A stretch of DNA of 64,000 nucleotides from Verrucomicrobiota bacterium (GCA_023443455.1 JAEZUE010000068.1:54061-118060), one strand, 5' to 3'. Positions 34,593 to 43,727 are shown, numbered from the stretch's first letter. The notes: a model not told the origin generated them from the sequence alone. Program-made: numbers and translations.

Positions 34593-35465
34593 CTATTCGA
34601 TGTTGGCGATCTGCTCGCGGATGCGCTCGAGCTCGTTCTTGGCTTCGATGACGAGCTTGGCGATGGCGAGGTCGTTGGCCTTGCTGCCGGTGGTGTTCAC
34701 CTCGCGGCCGAGCTCCTGGAGGAGGAACTCGGTCTTGCGGCCGATCTCGCCCTCGGCGCGCAGGAGCGTATCGAGCTGGTCGAGATGGCTGCGGGCGCGG
34801 GTGATCTCCTCGGCGATGTCGCAGCGGTCGGCGAAGATGGCGACCTCCTTGAGCACGCGCTCGTCGTTGACGTCGAGCTCGAGGCCGGCGTCGCGCAGGC
34901 GCTTGAGGAGATTCTCGCGGTAGTTGGTCGAGACCTGCGGGGCGTGTTCGGCGATCTGCGCGAAGTGGGCGCGGATGACCGCGACGCGGGCGAGCATGTC
35001 GGCCTGGAGCGTCTCGCCTTCGCGGGCACGCATGGCGACGAAGCCGACGAGGGCCTCGTCGACGAGCTTGAGCAGGGTCTCGCGGGCCTCCTCGGCGGGC
35101 GGGACGTTGTGGCCGTTGCGCAGACCGTTGGCGATCTGCCAGAGCAGGGAGGCGTCGGGGGAGAAGGGGATGCCGCGTTCGGTGGCGATGGCGCCGAGGT
35201 GGTCGAGCGTGCGGCCGATCGCGGTGGCGTCGGAGGTGAGTTCGCCGCGGCCTTCGGGGGCGCGGGCGTTGATCGAGACGGAGATGCGGCCGCGGGCGGC
35301 GACGGCGCGGAGGCGTTCGGCGATGGCGGACTCGAGCTCGCGCCATTCGTCGGGCAGGCCGATGGCCAGCTCGATGCCGCGGCGGTTGACGGAGGAAATC
35401 TGGACGGAGAGCTCGTGGCCCGCGAACGGGGCGACGGCGCGGCCGAAACCGGTCATGCTTTTCAT
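34593..35465 (-). CDS. yicC: YicC-family endoribonuclease-like protein
   Basis: 290 aa, normal for the family. It begins with the conserved MKSMTGFGRA and ends with GREVNTTGSKANDLAI...IEAKNELERIREQIANIE, both hallmarks of YicC. E. coli YicC is reported to be an RNase that affects small-RNA turnover; whether that holds here is inference. The N-terminal domain carries EWRELESAIAERLRA, and the C-terminal DUF1732 part carries FADRCDIAEEITR. It is often next to gmk, which is not the case here. An in-frame start 57 nt upstream would add 19 non-conserved residues and is not preferred. Confidence 0.92.
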   Translation of the reverse strand: MKSMTGFGRAVAPFAGHELSVQISSVNRRGIELAIGLPDEWRELESAIAERLRAVAARGRISVSINARAPEGRGELTSDATAIGRTLDHLGAIATERGIPFSPDASLLWQIANGLRNGHNVPPAEEARETLLKLVDEALVGFVAMRAREGETLQADMLARVAVIRAHFAQIAEHAPQVSTNYRENLLKRLRDAGLELDVNDERVLKEVAIFADRCDIAEEITRARSHLDQLDTLLRAEGEIGRKTEFLLQELGREVNTTGSKANDLAIAKLVIEAKNELERIREQIANIE

Positions 35466-35524
35466 GGCGCCAGTAACGGCGGGCGGATCGCCGGTGACAA
35501 GGGCGGAGAATGGTCCCGACAACG

Positions 35525-35560
35525 CGACGCGCCGGGCGGCAGGGCCGGCCCGGCGCGTCG
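35525..35560 (-). terminator. Long GC stem-loop after doxX
   Basis: A perfect 12-bp inverted repeat (35525-35536 with 35549-35560) with a 12-nt loop lies 16 nt past the doxX stop. No T-tract follows on the minus strand. I take it as a probable end of the pirin-doxX transcript. Confidence 0.55.
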
Positions 35561-35576
35561 GGAAGGATCGGGTGGG

Positions 35577-36038
35577 TCAGCGGGTGGCTGCTCGGCGGCT
35601 GAGCAGACCGTCGACCGAGGCTTTGCCGGCGCCCTGCACGAGCACGACGAGCGCGAGGCCGATGGCGAGGAGGTGGTATTCGAAACCTTCGCCCGCCTGG
35701 GTGCCGCTCCAGTTCATGAAGAAGCCGTTGCCGGCGTGGCCCATGAAGATCGCGACGGCCATCGTGACGGCGATGCCGAGGGCGGAGAGGCGGGCGAGGA
35801 AACCGGTGACCAGGCCGAGCGAACCGGCGAATTCGGCGACGATGGCGAGGAAGGCGAAGACGGCGGGAATGTGCAGCGTGCCGGTGAAGAAGCCCATGGT
35901 GCCTGTGAATCCGTGGCCGCCGAACCAGCCGAGCAGCTTCTGGGCGCCATGGGGGAACATCACGAGGCCGAGGGCGAGGCGGGCCAGGAGCGGTGCGGCG
36001 CTGTTGTCGGTCTGCAGGAGGAGTCGGATCGTTTTCAT
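35577..36038 (-). CDS. DoxX-family membrane protein
   Basis: 153 aa with four membrane helices. The family pattern LARLALGLVMFPHGAQKLLGWFGGHG, HIPAVFAFLAIVAEFAGSLGL and HAGNGFFMNW is clear. DoxX/YphA/DUF417-like proteins are inner membrane proteins linked to oxidative or electrophile stress and quinone metabolism, but the biochemical role is not settled. It lies 49 bp after the pirin gene, in the same transcript, with a divergent LysR regulator upstream; this trio is a frequent redox-stress arrangement. Confidence 0.88.
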   Translation of the reverse strand: MKTIRLLLQTDNSAAPLLARLALGLVMFPHGAQKLLGWFGGHGFTGTMGFFTGTLHIPAVFAFLAIVAEFAGSLGLVTGFLARLSALGIAVTMAVAIFMGHAGNGFFMNWSGTQAGEGFEYHLLAIGLALVVLVQGAGKASVDGLLSRRAATR

Positions 36039-36087
36039 TGGTGGGAGGAGAAAGGTGGGGCGGATGTTCGAGGTGGTTGGATACGTG

Positions 36088-36789
36088 TCACGCGAGGTCG
36101 AAGAGGAGGATGCGGGTGGGGCCGGCGGCGACGAGGTCGAGCGGGGCGGGGCCGGAGAGGGCGGCGGCATCGCCGGCGTGGAGGGGGGTGCCGTCGAGGG
36201 TGATCCCGCCTTCCGCGACGTGGAGCCAGGCGTGGCGCCCCGCGGCCAGCGCATGGGAGAGGCGGTCCCCCGCCTCGAGGCGCCCGAGCCAGAGATCGGC
36301 ATCCTGGTTGATCGCGATGGAGCTATCGCGTCCGGAAAGACTGGCGACAAGGTGGAGGTGGCCGGACGGGGCGTGGGCGAGCGACTTCTCGGCGTAGCGG
36401 GGCGGCAGGCCGGCGGCGCGCGGCTGGATCCAGATCTGGAGCAGATGGACGGCCTCGTCGGCGGAGGGGTTGAACTCGCTGTGGCGCACGCCCGAGCCGG
36501 CGGCCATGTATTGCACGTCGCCGGCGCGGACCACGCGGCCGTTGCCCAGCGTGTCCTTGTGCTCGAGGGCGCCGCTGAGCACGTAGGTGAGGATTTCCAT
36601 GTCGCGGTGGGGGTGCATCCCGAAGCCCATCCGGGGCATGACGAGGTCGTCGTTGATGACGCGGAGGCTGCGGTAGCCCATCCAGTTTTCGTCGTGGTAG
36701 TCGGCGAAGCTGAAGGTGTGGTAGGTGTCGAGCCAGCCGTGGTTGGCGTGGCCGCGTTCGTCGGAGCGGCGGATTGTGGTCCTTTTCAT
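36088..36789 (-). CDS. Pirin family protein (YhhW-like)
   Basis: 233 aa, two cupin domains. The metal-binding residues are kept: HPHRDMEILTYVLSG (two His) and GVRHSEFN (His and Glu). YhhW-type pirins bind iron and several cleave flavonols such as quercetin in vitro. The C-terminal cupin is the non-metal one. The opening RRSDERGHANHGWLDTYHTFSFADY is the family signature. The gene is divergent from a LysR regulator with 83 bp between, and is followed by doxX. Regulation by that LysR protein is likely but inferred. Confidence 0.93.
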   Translation of the reverse strand: MKRTTIRRSDERGHANHGWLDTYHTFSFADYHDENWMGYRSLRVINDDLVMPRMGFGMHPHRDMEILTYVLSGALEHKDTLGNGRVVRAGDVQYMAAGSGVRHSEFNPSADEAVHLLQIWIQPRAAGLPPRYAEKSLAHAPSGHLHLVASLSGRDSSIAINQDADLWLGRLEAGDRLSHALAAGRHAWLHVAEGGITLDGTPLHAGDAAALSGPAPLDLVAAGPTRILLFDLA

Positions 36790-36872
36790 GGGCCAGAGTG
36801 TGCCACAGCGCGGCCGCTTTGGGGAAAGACCATGTTTCTTGTCTCAGCATGCCTTCTGCGCATGCTCGGCGC

Positions 36873-37765
36873 ATGGAATTGCGACACCTGCGGTACTTCG
36901 TGGCGGTGGCCGAGGAGGAGAACGTGACGCGGGCGGCGGGGCGTCTCCATGTTTCCCAGCCGGCGTTGAGCCGGCAGGTGCGCGACCTGGAGGACGAGCT
37001 CGGCTTCGCGCTGCTGCGGCGCACGGCGAAGGCGGTGAGCCTGACGGAGGCCGGGCGCGCGTTTCTGGCGGAGGCGCGGGCGGTGCTGCAGCGGGCCGAG
37101 GAGGCGGTGAAGGCGGCGCGCGCGGTCGCGGTGGGCGGCGCGGGGGAGCTGCACGTCGGTTATGCGCCTTCGCCGACGGTGCGGTTGTTGCCGCCGAGCC
37201 TGCGGGCGTTCCAGGCGGAGCTGCCGCAGGTGCGGGTGAAGCTCCATGATCTCGATACCGAGGAGATGCTGGCCGGGCTGCGGGAGCGGCGGCTGCACCT
37301 CGCGATCCTGGTGAAGCCGCTCGGAGCGATGTTGCGCGGCCTGCGTTTCGAGGCGCTCGAACGGGACCCGTTGCGGTTGGCGGTGGCGCCCACGCATGCG
37401 CTGGCGCGGCTGCGCTCGGTGCCGCTGGCGCAGGCGGCGAAGGAGCCGTTTGTCGGGCTGACGCGGAAGGGCTACCCCGAGTACCACGGGTTGTTCGATG
37501 CGGTGTTCGCGAAGGTGAAGGTACGCCCGCGTGTCGTGGAGGAGCACGACGGGTCGACGAGCCTGATCGCGGCGGTGGCCGCGGGCGCCGGTGTGGCGTT
37601 GGTGTCGCGTTCGCTGGCGTGCTCGACCGGAGACCGGCTCAAGCTGTTGCCGCTCTCGCCGGCTCCGGCACCGCTGGTGGTGGGGGCGGCGTGGCTCGAC
37701 GAGGGCCTGGCGCCTGCGACCGAGCTGTTCCTGCGCTGTGCCCGGGCCGCGGTGGCCGCGGCGGT

Positions 37766-37769
<4 letters not shown>
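36873..37769 (+). CDS. LysR-family transcriptional regulator
   Basis: 298 aa. An N-terminal winged helix-turn-helix (MELRHLRYFVAVAEEENVTRAAGRLHVSQPALSRQVRDLE, read here as its pieces RYFVAVAEEEN and LHVSQPALSRQV) leads through a linker helix to a periplasmic-binding-like effector domain (residues 90-295). It is divergent from pirin-doxX and most likely regulates those genes. An A/T-containing dyad between the two start codons was not identified by eye. Its stop TAG overlaps the trpB stop on the other strand in a shared CTAG. The ATG at 36873 matches the usual LysR start. Confidence 0.93.
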
Positions 37770-38989
<1,220 letters not shown>

Positions 38990-39281
38990 GAGGGTGACAG
39001 GCAAGGGGACCGGGCGGCGTTTTGCAATCCCGCGGGTGGGGCTGCCGGTGCGCCCCGTCCCCGGTCGGGCCGGGGCAGGGGCGGGGTGGGCCAGGGCGGC
39101 GGCGGAGTGAGTTCCGTGAACGTTTAGCCTGACGGTCGTCGAGTTATACGGTCGGAAGGTATTGGCGAGGGTGGGGGGGCGAGGCGGTGCTTGGAGTGGG
39201 GGCTGTGGGCAGGCGGCAAAGTTGTTCTGGGGGGAATGCCCGGGAGTGGTGCTCGCTGGGGCGGGTTTTGTGGGCGTGGCG

Positions 39282-39296
39282 CGGCAAGGCTTGCCG
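39282..39296 (+). promoter_or_regulatory. Candidate activator site 1 (CGGCA-N5-TGCCG) upstream of flhF
   Basis: The sequence CGGCAAG-G-CTTGCCG is a perfect 7-bp palindrome about one base. Its centre (39289) lies 85 bp upstream of the GG of the -24 element. Enhancer-binding proteins for sigma-54 usually bind 70-150 bp upstream, so the position suits an NtrC-family activator. Confidence 0.55.
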
Positions 39297-39306
39297 AAGA
39301 CGATAC

Positions 39307-39319
39307 GGCAGCTTCTGCC
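39307..39319 (+). promoter_or_regulatory. Candidate activator site 2 upstream of flhF
   Basis: GGCAG-CTT-CTGCC is a second dyad; with flanks it reads CGGCA-N5-TGCCT, one base from the motif of site 1. The centres of the two sites are 24 bp apart, a little over two helical turns, so both would face the same side of DNA. Confidence 0.45.
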
Positions 39320-39372
39320 TCGGGTGGGTAGTCGTCGTATGTAAGGCCCTAATCAATAACGAGAAGTGTCTG

Positions 39373-39388
39373 TGGCACTCGGGTTGCT
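39373..39388 (+). promoter_or_regulatory. Sigma-54 promoter (-24/-12) of flhF
   Basis: TGGCAC, five bases, TTGCT: an exact match to the consensus TGGCAC-N5-TTGCW with GG at -24 (39374-39375) and GC at -12 (39386-39387). The expected transcription start is near 39399, only 2 nt before the flhF ATG. Confidence 0.82.
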
Positions 39389-39400
39389 AAGGGGTGCGCA

Positions 39401-40570
39401 ATGCAAGCCCAGGGTCGTAGAACGCAGCCCGAGGTTCCCGCCTCAACTCCACCCGCCGAAGCCGGCGCCTCTTACCGTTTCCTCGTCCGCTCGGCGGAAG
39501 AAGCGGTGGGGACGATCCGTGACCAGTTGGGTGGGGATGCGCGGGTCGTTTCGGTGCGTTCGGTCAAGGCGGCCGGGTTTGCGGGGCTGATGGGGGGAAC
39601 TCGGCTCGAGGTGATCGCGCAGGTCCCGCCGGCTGTGGCGGCGGCGCCCGCGGAGTCGGAACCGGCTCGGGCATCGCTCTCGTCAGTGCCGCCGGCACCG
39701 ACTGCCCTTGTCGACCGGCCGACGGGAGCGCAGGAGAGTTCCGAGGCGATGGGTGCTCCGGTGCGTTATGATTTCGCGTCGGTGGCGCCGCGGGCGCGCG
39801 TGGCCGAGTCTGCGCCGTCGGCCCAAGAGGGGACGGTCCAACGTCTGGAGTCGCTTTTGCGGCGCTCGGGACTTTCGGAGGCTTTGGTGGGGCGGCTGCA
39901 GAGCGACGCGTGCTGGGCCCAGGCTTCGGCGCTGCCGTTGCACCAGGGGCTTTCCGCGATGGCGGGCCGGATCCGGGCCTTGGCCGCGGGGATCGGCGAA
40001 CGGCCGTTGCCGGACCGTGCGGCATTCGTCGGCATGCCCGGGGTGGGGTGCACGACGGCGCTTTGCAAGTGGCTGGCTTCGGAGGTCTTCAAGCGGGGGC
40101 GGCGCGGGGCAGTTGCGAGCGTCGAATTCGATCGGCCGAAGGGCGCGGAGGATTTGGCGGTGTTTGCGGAGCTGCTTGGCGTCGATTTCGCGCGGCAGGT
40201 ACCCGCGACCGTTTCGTCCAATCAATTTTGTTATCTCGACGTGCCGGCGATCTCGTTGACGCGGACCGAGGAGAACCGGCGCCTGCGGGCCTATCTGGAC
40301 GAGGCGCGGATCCCCGGCCGAGTGCTGGTGGTGTCGGGGTTGCATGATTCGGCGGTGTTGCGGCGGGCATGCGCGGAGGGGGTGGCGATCGGCTGCACAC
40401 ATATTGTGTTCACCCAGCTCGACGAATTGCCGCAGTGGGGGAAGTTGTGGGACTTCCTCATCGATGCACCGCTTTCGCCCCTGATGGTGACGCTGGGCCC
40501 GAGCCTGACGGGCGAATGCGAAACCGATGTCGTCGGCGCAGTGCTGCGCCGCACCTATCCTTGGAACTGA
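39401..40570 (+). CDS. flhF: FlhF-like flagellar protein with degenerate SRP-type GTPase domain
   Basis: 389 aa. Layout is that of FlhF: an N-terminal B domain (YRFLVRSAEEAVGTIRDQLGGDARVVSVR), a Pro/Ala linker, a helical N domain and the G domain. FlhF normally sets the site and number of flagella at the pole. Here the P-loop reads GMPGVGCTT (residues 211-219) with Cys at 217 in place of the Lys of GKT. The DTAGR motif is replaced by LDVPA (D280), and TKLD by TQLD (338-341). GTP binding is therefore doubtful. It is the first gene of the flagellar cluster, and no alternative start codon lies in frame before the conserved region. Position in the cluster and the B domain support the name despite the divergence. 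Confidence 0.8.
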   Translation: MQAQGRRTQPEVPASTPPAEAGASYRFLVRSAEEAVGTIRDQLGGDARVVSVRSVKAAGFAGLMGGTRLEVIAQVPPAVAAAPAESEPARASLSSVPPAPTALVDRPTGAQESSEAMGAPVRYDFASVAPRARVAESAPSAQEGTVQRLESLLRRSGLSEALVGRLQSDACWAQASALPLHQGLSAMAGRIRALAAGIGERPLPDRAAFVGMPGVGCTTALCKWLASEVFKRGRRGAVASVEFDRPKGAEDLAVFAELLGVDFARQVPATVSSNQFCYLDVPAISLTRTEENRRLRAYLDEARIPGRVLVVSGLHDSAVLRRACAEGVAIGCTHIVFTQLDELPQWGKLWDFLIDAPLSPLMVTLGPSLTGECETDVVGAVLRRTYPWN

Positions 40571-40573
40571 ACC

Positions 40574-40840
40574 ATGCGCTACGCTTTCTTCATCGGCGGA
40601 TTTGTCGGATTCTCGCTCACCGCGCTCGCGGGCTTTCTGGCCGGGCGTGGGAGCGGGGTCGTGTTCCGCGATGCGGCGATCGGGTGCCTGGTCGCAGCCT
40701 TTCTCTTTCGGTGGTTTTGGTCGGTGGTGGTGAAGGCCTTCATCGAGGCCGCGCACCAGCATCGGCAAAAGGCCGCCCAAGCCCAGCAGGCCGGAGATGA
40801 AGAATCCCGCCCGGCCTCCGGTTCCACCGCCCAACCCTGA
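40574..40840 (+). CDS. Small two-helix membrane protein in the flagellar cluster
   Basis: 88 aa, not recognised. Two hydrophobic helices (residues 3-24 and 32-52, joined by GRGSGVVFRDAA) are followed by a basic helix (AFIEAAHQHRQKAAQAQQ) and an acidic/Ser tail. The gene begins 4 nt after the flhF stop and is followed by fliA at 15 nt, so it is part of the operon. In many bacteria fleN (flhG) occupies this place; this protein has no ATPase motif and is not FleN. Confidence 0.7.
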   Translation: MRYAFFIGGFVGFSLTALAGFLAGRGSGVVFRDAAIGCLVAAFLFRWFWSVVVKAFIEAAHQHRQKAAQAQQAGDEESRPASGSTAQP

Positions 40841-40854
40841 ACCGCTCCCGATCC

Positions 40855-41703
40855 ATGAAAGCCGCCCCAGGACCTGCGAAGAAATCGCCCCCCCCCGCTG
40901 CGCCCGATGCTCCGGTCGCCGCTCCCGCCCCCACTCCGCCGAAGTCGGCCGCCGCGGCCGTTTGGCGCACCTACCAGGGGACCGAGGGCAGCTCCCTCGA
41001 CGAGAAGGCGTTGACGGAGCGTTACCTCCCCTTGGTTCGATCCGTGGTCGACCGCATCCGCATCAATCTGCCCCCGCACATCGAGGCGGAGGATCTCTAT
41101 AGTGTCGGCATTCTCGGCCTCATCGCGGCCGTGAAGAACTACGACCCGAAGCAGAACAACACCTTTGCCGCCTACGCGAGCCGCCGCATCCGCGGTTCGG
41201 TGCTCGACGAGCTGCGGCGCCTGGACTGGCGCCCCCGGCGCGCCCGGGCCAAGGCCCGCCGAATCAAGGAAGTCATCGTCGAGATCGAGCAGAAGAACGG
41301 CCGGCCGGCGACCGACGAGGAGGTGCGCAAGGTGCTCGGGATTTCCGCCAAGGAGTACGCCAAATGGCTCGAGGAATCGAAGCCCGCGTGTTTCCTCGCC
41401 CTCGACCAGTCGCCGGAGGAGGACGGCGGGGAGCGCTCCAGCCTGCACGAGATCATCGCCGACGAGACCGACGTGTTGGCGCGCGACGACATGGAACGGC
41501 GCGAACTGCAGGAACTTGTGGCTCAAAGAATCCGGCAACTGCCCGATATACCGCGCAAGATCCTCGCGATGTATTACCACGAAAACATGCGGTTGGCCGA
41601 AATCGCCTCCGTCTTCAGCCTCACCGAATCCCGCATCTGTCAGATCCACGCCCAGACGATCATCGCTCTGCGCAGCTACATCCACCGAGTGCGGGAGCAA
41701 TAA
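40855..41703 (+). CDS. fliA: RNA polymerase sigma factor FliA (sigma-28)
   Basis: 282 aa. After a 40-residue Pro/Ala-rich head come region 2 (YLPLVRSVVDRIRINLPPHIEAEDLYSVGILGLIAAV and AYASRRIRGSVLDELRRLDW), region 3 (EIEQKNGRPATDEEVRKVLGI) and region 4 (LPDIPRKILAMYYHENMRLAEIASVF with the SRICQIHAQ helix). The combination is that of the FliA/WhiG group, which drives late flagellar and chemotaxis promoters. No flgM gene was found in this window. It precedes motA by 15 nt. Confidence 0.93.
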   Translation: MKAAPGPAKKSPPPAAPDAPVAAPAPTPPKSAAAAVWRTYQGTEGSSLDEKALTERYLPLVRSVVDRIRINLPPHIEAEDLYSVGILGLIAAVKNYDPKQNNTFAAYASRRIRGSVLDELRRLDWRPRRARAKARRIKEVIVEIEQKNGRPATDEEVRKVLGISAKEYAKWLEESKPACFLALDQSPEEDGGERSSLHEIIADETDVLARDDMERRELQELVAQRIRQLPDIPRKILAMYYHENMRLAEIASVFSLTESRICQIHAQTIIALRSYIHRVREQ

Positions 41704-41718
41704 GCAGGGCCCACCGTC

Positions 41719-42582
41719 ATGCTTCTGCTGGTCGGATTTCTGATCGTGTTCGGGGCCGCCATGGGCGGCTTCATGGTGGCGGGTGGCAACCCGCTGGTGC
41801 TGCTGCACGTCTCCGAGTTCATCGTGATCGGCGGCATCGCGATCGGCATCGTCGTGATCTCGAGCCCGGGCCATGTGGTGAAAAACATGATGGCCAAGAT
41901 CAAGGGCGCGATCGCCGGCGGCCATACGGGAAAGGATGAATACATGGACCTGCTCAAGCTGCTCTACGAGATCTTCCTGCTGGGGCGGCGCAGCGGCCTG
42001 ATCGCGCTGGAGGGCCACATCCTCGAGCCCGACAAGAGCACCATCTTCACCAAGTACAACAGCTTCATCCACCACCCCGAGCGGGTGGAGTTTCTCTGCA
42101 ACGGCCTGCGCCCGGTGGTGGACGGCAAGATCAAGCCCGACCAGCTCGAGGCGCTGCTCGAGGTGGAGCTCGACGCCAAGGCCACCGAGGCCGACGGCCC
42201 GGTGCACATCCTCCAGCTCGTCGGCGACTCGCTGCCCGGCGTCGGGATCGTCGCGGCGGTGTTGGGCATCATCAACACGATGGCGGCGATCTCCGAGGGC
42301 CCGGAGGCGGTGGGCGAAAAGGTGGCCGCGGCGCTCACCGGCACCTTCCTCGGCGTGTTCGCCGCCTACGGCTTCATCAATCCGCTGGCCGCGCGCGTGA
42401 AGCACAACAACGAGAACGACGACAAATATTTCCGCTGTATCCTGCAGGCGGTTTCGGGGTTCGCGAAGGGCCTGGCGCCGTTGATGGCCGTCGAGGTCGC
42501 CCGCCGTTCGCTCGAAAGCACGGTCCAGCCGGGGGCCGACGAGCTCGAGTCGATCCTCAAGAGCCTGCCGCCGGCGCGTTGA
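41719..42582 (+). CDS. motA: Flagellar motor stator protein MotA
   Basis: 287 aa with four membrane helices (residues 2-22, 30-48, about 170-190 and 203-222) and the large cytoplasmic loop between helices 2 and 3. The typical FLVGDSLPGVGIVAAVLGIINTM-like segment (here QLVGDSLPGVGIVAAVLG) and GTFLGVFAAYGFINPLA are present, as are basic and acidic loop residues that meet FliG. With MotB it forms the ion-conducting stator; H+ or Na+ use is not clear from sequence. It begins 15 nt after fliA. Confidence 0.95.
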   Translation: MLLLVGFLIVFGAAMGGFMVAGGNPLVLLHVSEFIVIGGIAIGIVVISSPGHVVKNMMAKIKGAIAGGHTGKDEYMDLLKLLYEIFLLGRRSGLIALEGHILEPDKSTIFTKYNSFIHHPERVEFLCNGLRPVVDGKIKPDQLEALLEVELDAKATEADGPVHILQLVGDSLPGVGIVAAVLGIINTMAAISEGPEAVGEKVAAALTGTFLGVFAAYGFINPLAARVKHNNENDDKYFRCILQAVSGFAKGLAPLMAVEVARRSLESTVQPGADELESILKSLPPAR

Positions 42583-42606
42583 GGCGCGGCGGGGAGAACC
42601 CACCCC

Positions 42607-43425
42607 ATGGCGAAAAAGAAAGAAGCCCACCACGGCGGAGCCTGGAAGGTCGCGTTCGCCGACTTCATGACCGCGATGATGGCCCTGTTTCTCGTCCTGT
42701 GGATCGCCGCCCAGGACCAGGAGATCCTCATCGCCACCTCCCAGTATTTCCAGAGCCCCTTCAACTCGCCGCTCGACAACACCAGCGGGGTGCTGCCCTT
42801 CGAATCCAACTCGACTCCACGCACCAACGACGCCGACGAAGGCAAGGGCAAGGGGCAGAGCGAATCGGCCGTCGACCTCAGCGCGATGCAGGCGCTCGCG
42901 CGGGAATTCTATCGCCTGCTCAACGTCTCCGAGACCGATCCGAACAACCCCATCAGCGTCGAGGTGACCAGCAACGGCCTGCGGGTCACGCTGTTCGACC
43001 GCGCGAACCGCCCCGTCTTCGTCCGGGACTCGTCGGACTTCACCGAGTGGGGCGACATCATGATGCAGAACCTCGCCTGGCTGATCGACCGCCAGCGTTT
43101 CCGCATCGTGGTCGAAGGCTACACCCGCGCGGGCATCACCACGCCCAAGAAGGAATACAACGACTGGGACCTCTCGACCGACCAGGCGCAGGCGGTCCGC
43201 CGGGCGTTGACCTACTACGCGGTCGACCCCTCGCGGTTCGCCAGTCTCAGCGGCTTCGGGTCGACGGTTCCGCTCCCGGGCGAGTTGCCCGACAGCGAGA
43301 AGAACCAGCGCGTGGTCCTGAGCCTGTCGATGTCGAGCCGCCCCTCCGATGTTCGCGACCGCGAAGCGACCGACCGTCGCCTGCCGGCGGAAACGGTTCC
43401 GCCCCCGCCGCCCTCCACCCGCTGA
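42607..43425 (+). CDS. motB: Flagellar motor stator protein MotB
   Basis: 272 aa. A cytoplasmic KKKEAHHGGAWKVAFADFMTAMMALFLVLW start gives one membrane helix with the essential proton-binding Asp (D19). A periplasmic linker follows, then an OmpA-like peptidoglycan-binding domain (residues 120-245, NDWDLSTDQAQAVRRAL and EKNQRVVLSL). The usual GHTD of that domain reads GYTR (171-174). The C-terminus adds 25 charged/Pro residues. It follows motA by 24 nt and is the anchor of the stator. Confidence 0.92.
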   Translation: MAKKKEAHHGGAWKVAFADFMTAMMALFLVLWIAAQDQEILIATSQYFQSPFNSPLDNTSGVLPFESNSTPRTNDADEGKGKGQSESAVDLSAMQALAREFYRLLNVSETDPNNPISVEVTSNGLRVTLFDRANRPVFVRDSSDFTEWGDIMMQNLAWLIDRQRFRIVVEGYTRAGITTPKKEYNDWDLSTDQAQAVRRALTYYAVDPSRFASLSGFGSTVPLPGELPDSEKNQRVVLSLSMSSRPSDVRDREATDRRLPAETVPPPPPSTR

Positions 43426-43429
43426 CCAC

Positions 43430-43681
43430 GTGCAAGACTTCCTGCAAAACCGTCCCCGTATCGCCTCGGGCATGCCGCAACCGGCCGGAACCACCCCGGC
43501 CGGCGGGTCGGTCTTCGACGCCGCGATGCTTGGCTCGATGGGCGGAGCGCACGGCGGCGCCGGCCACGAGGCGACCATCGAGACGATCAAGGAGGGCGAC
43601 CGCGTCACCAAGCTGATCGTCACCTGCAAATGCGGGGAAAAGATCGAGATCCTGTGCGCCTACGCGCCCGGGAACCGTTGA
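43430..43681 (+). CDS. Small Cys-containing protein between motB and flgF
   Basis: 83 aa, not recognised. The start is a GTG 4 nt after motB; upstream in-frame ATG overlaps motB. The first half is Gly/Ala/Pro-rich (FDAAMLGSMGGAHGGAGHE), the second half a compact motif ATIETIKEGDRVTKLIVTC followed by KCGEKIEILCAY. The three cysteines (TCKCG and LC) could bind a metal. Position inside the flagellar cluster suggests a motility role; nothing more can be said. Confidence 0.6.
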   Translation: MQDFLQNRPRIASGMPQPAGTTPAGGSVFDAAMLGSMGGAHGGAGHEATIETIKEGDRVTKLIVTCKCGEKIEILCAYAPGNR

Positions 43682-43712
43682 CCGGGTCGGCGCGATGCCC
43701 GGGCGGCCGAGC

Positions 43713-43727
43713 CGGCACAAGCTGCCG
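43713..43727 (+). promoter_or_regulatory. Candidate activator site (CGGCA-N5-TGCCG) upstream of flgF
   Basis: CGGCA-CAAGC-TGCCG matches the dyad upstream of flhF exactly in its ten arms. Its centre (43720) is 84 bp from the -24 GG of the promoter that follows, versus 85 bp in the flhF region. Confidence 0.55.

Larger units (their letters stand above)
38990..39400. other. Intergenic region between trpB and flhF (411 bp)
   Basis: No gene is seen. The left part is a G-rich run (39040-39110) with an imperfect GC stem. The right 120 bp hold two dyads with CGGCA/TGCCG ends and a sigma-54 promoter, described separately. The trpB promoter must lie in the left part but no clear -35/-10 pair was found. 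Confidence 0.6.

Noticed and set aside
36790..36872. LysR binding dyad (T-N11-A) between pirin and lysR
   Set aside because: Many partial matches; none stood out as a clear palindrome.
40579..43629. Open frame of 1016 codons antisense to fliA-motA-motB
   Set aside because: It spans several well-identified genes on the other strand and shows only the Asp/Glu/His/Gly pattern of antisense GC-rich frames.
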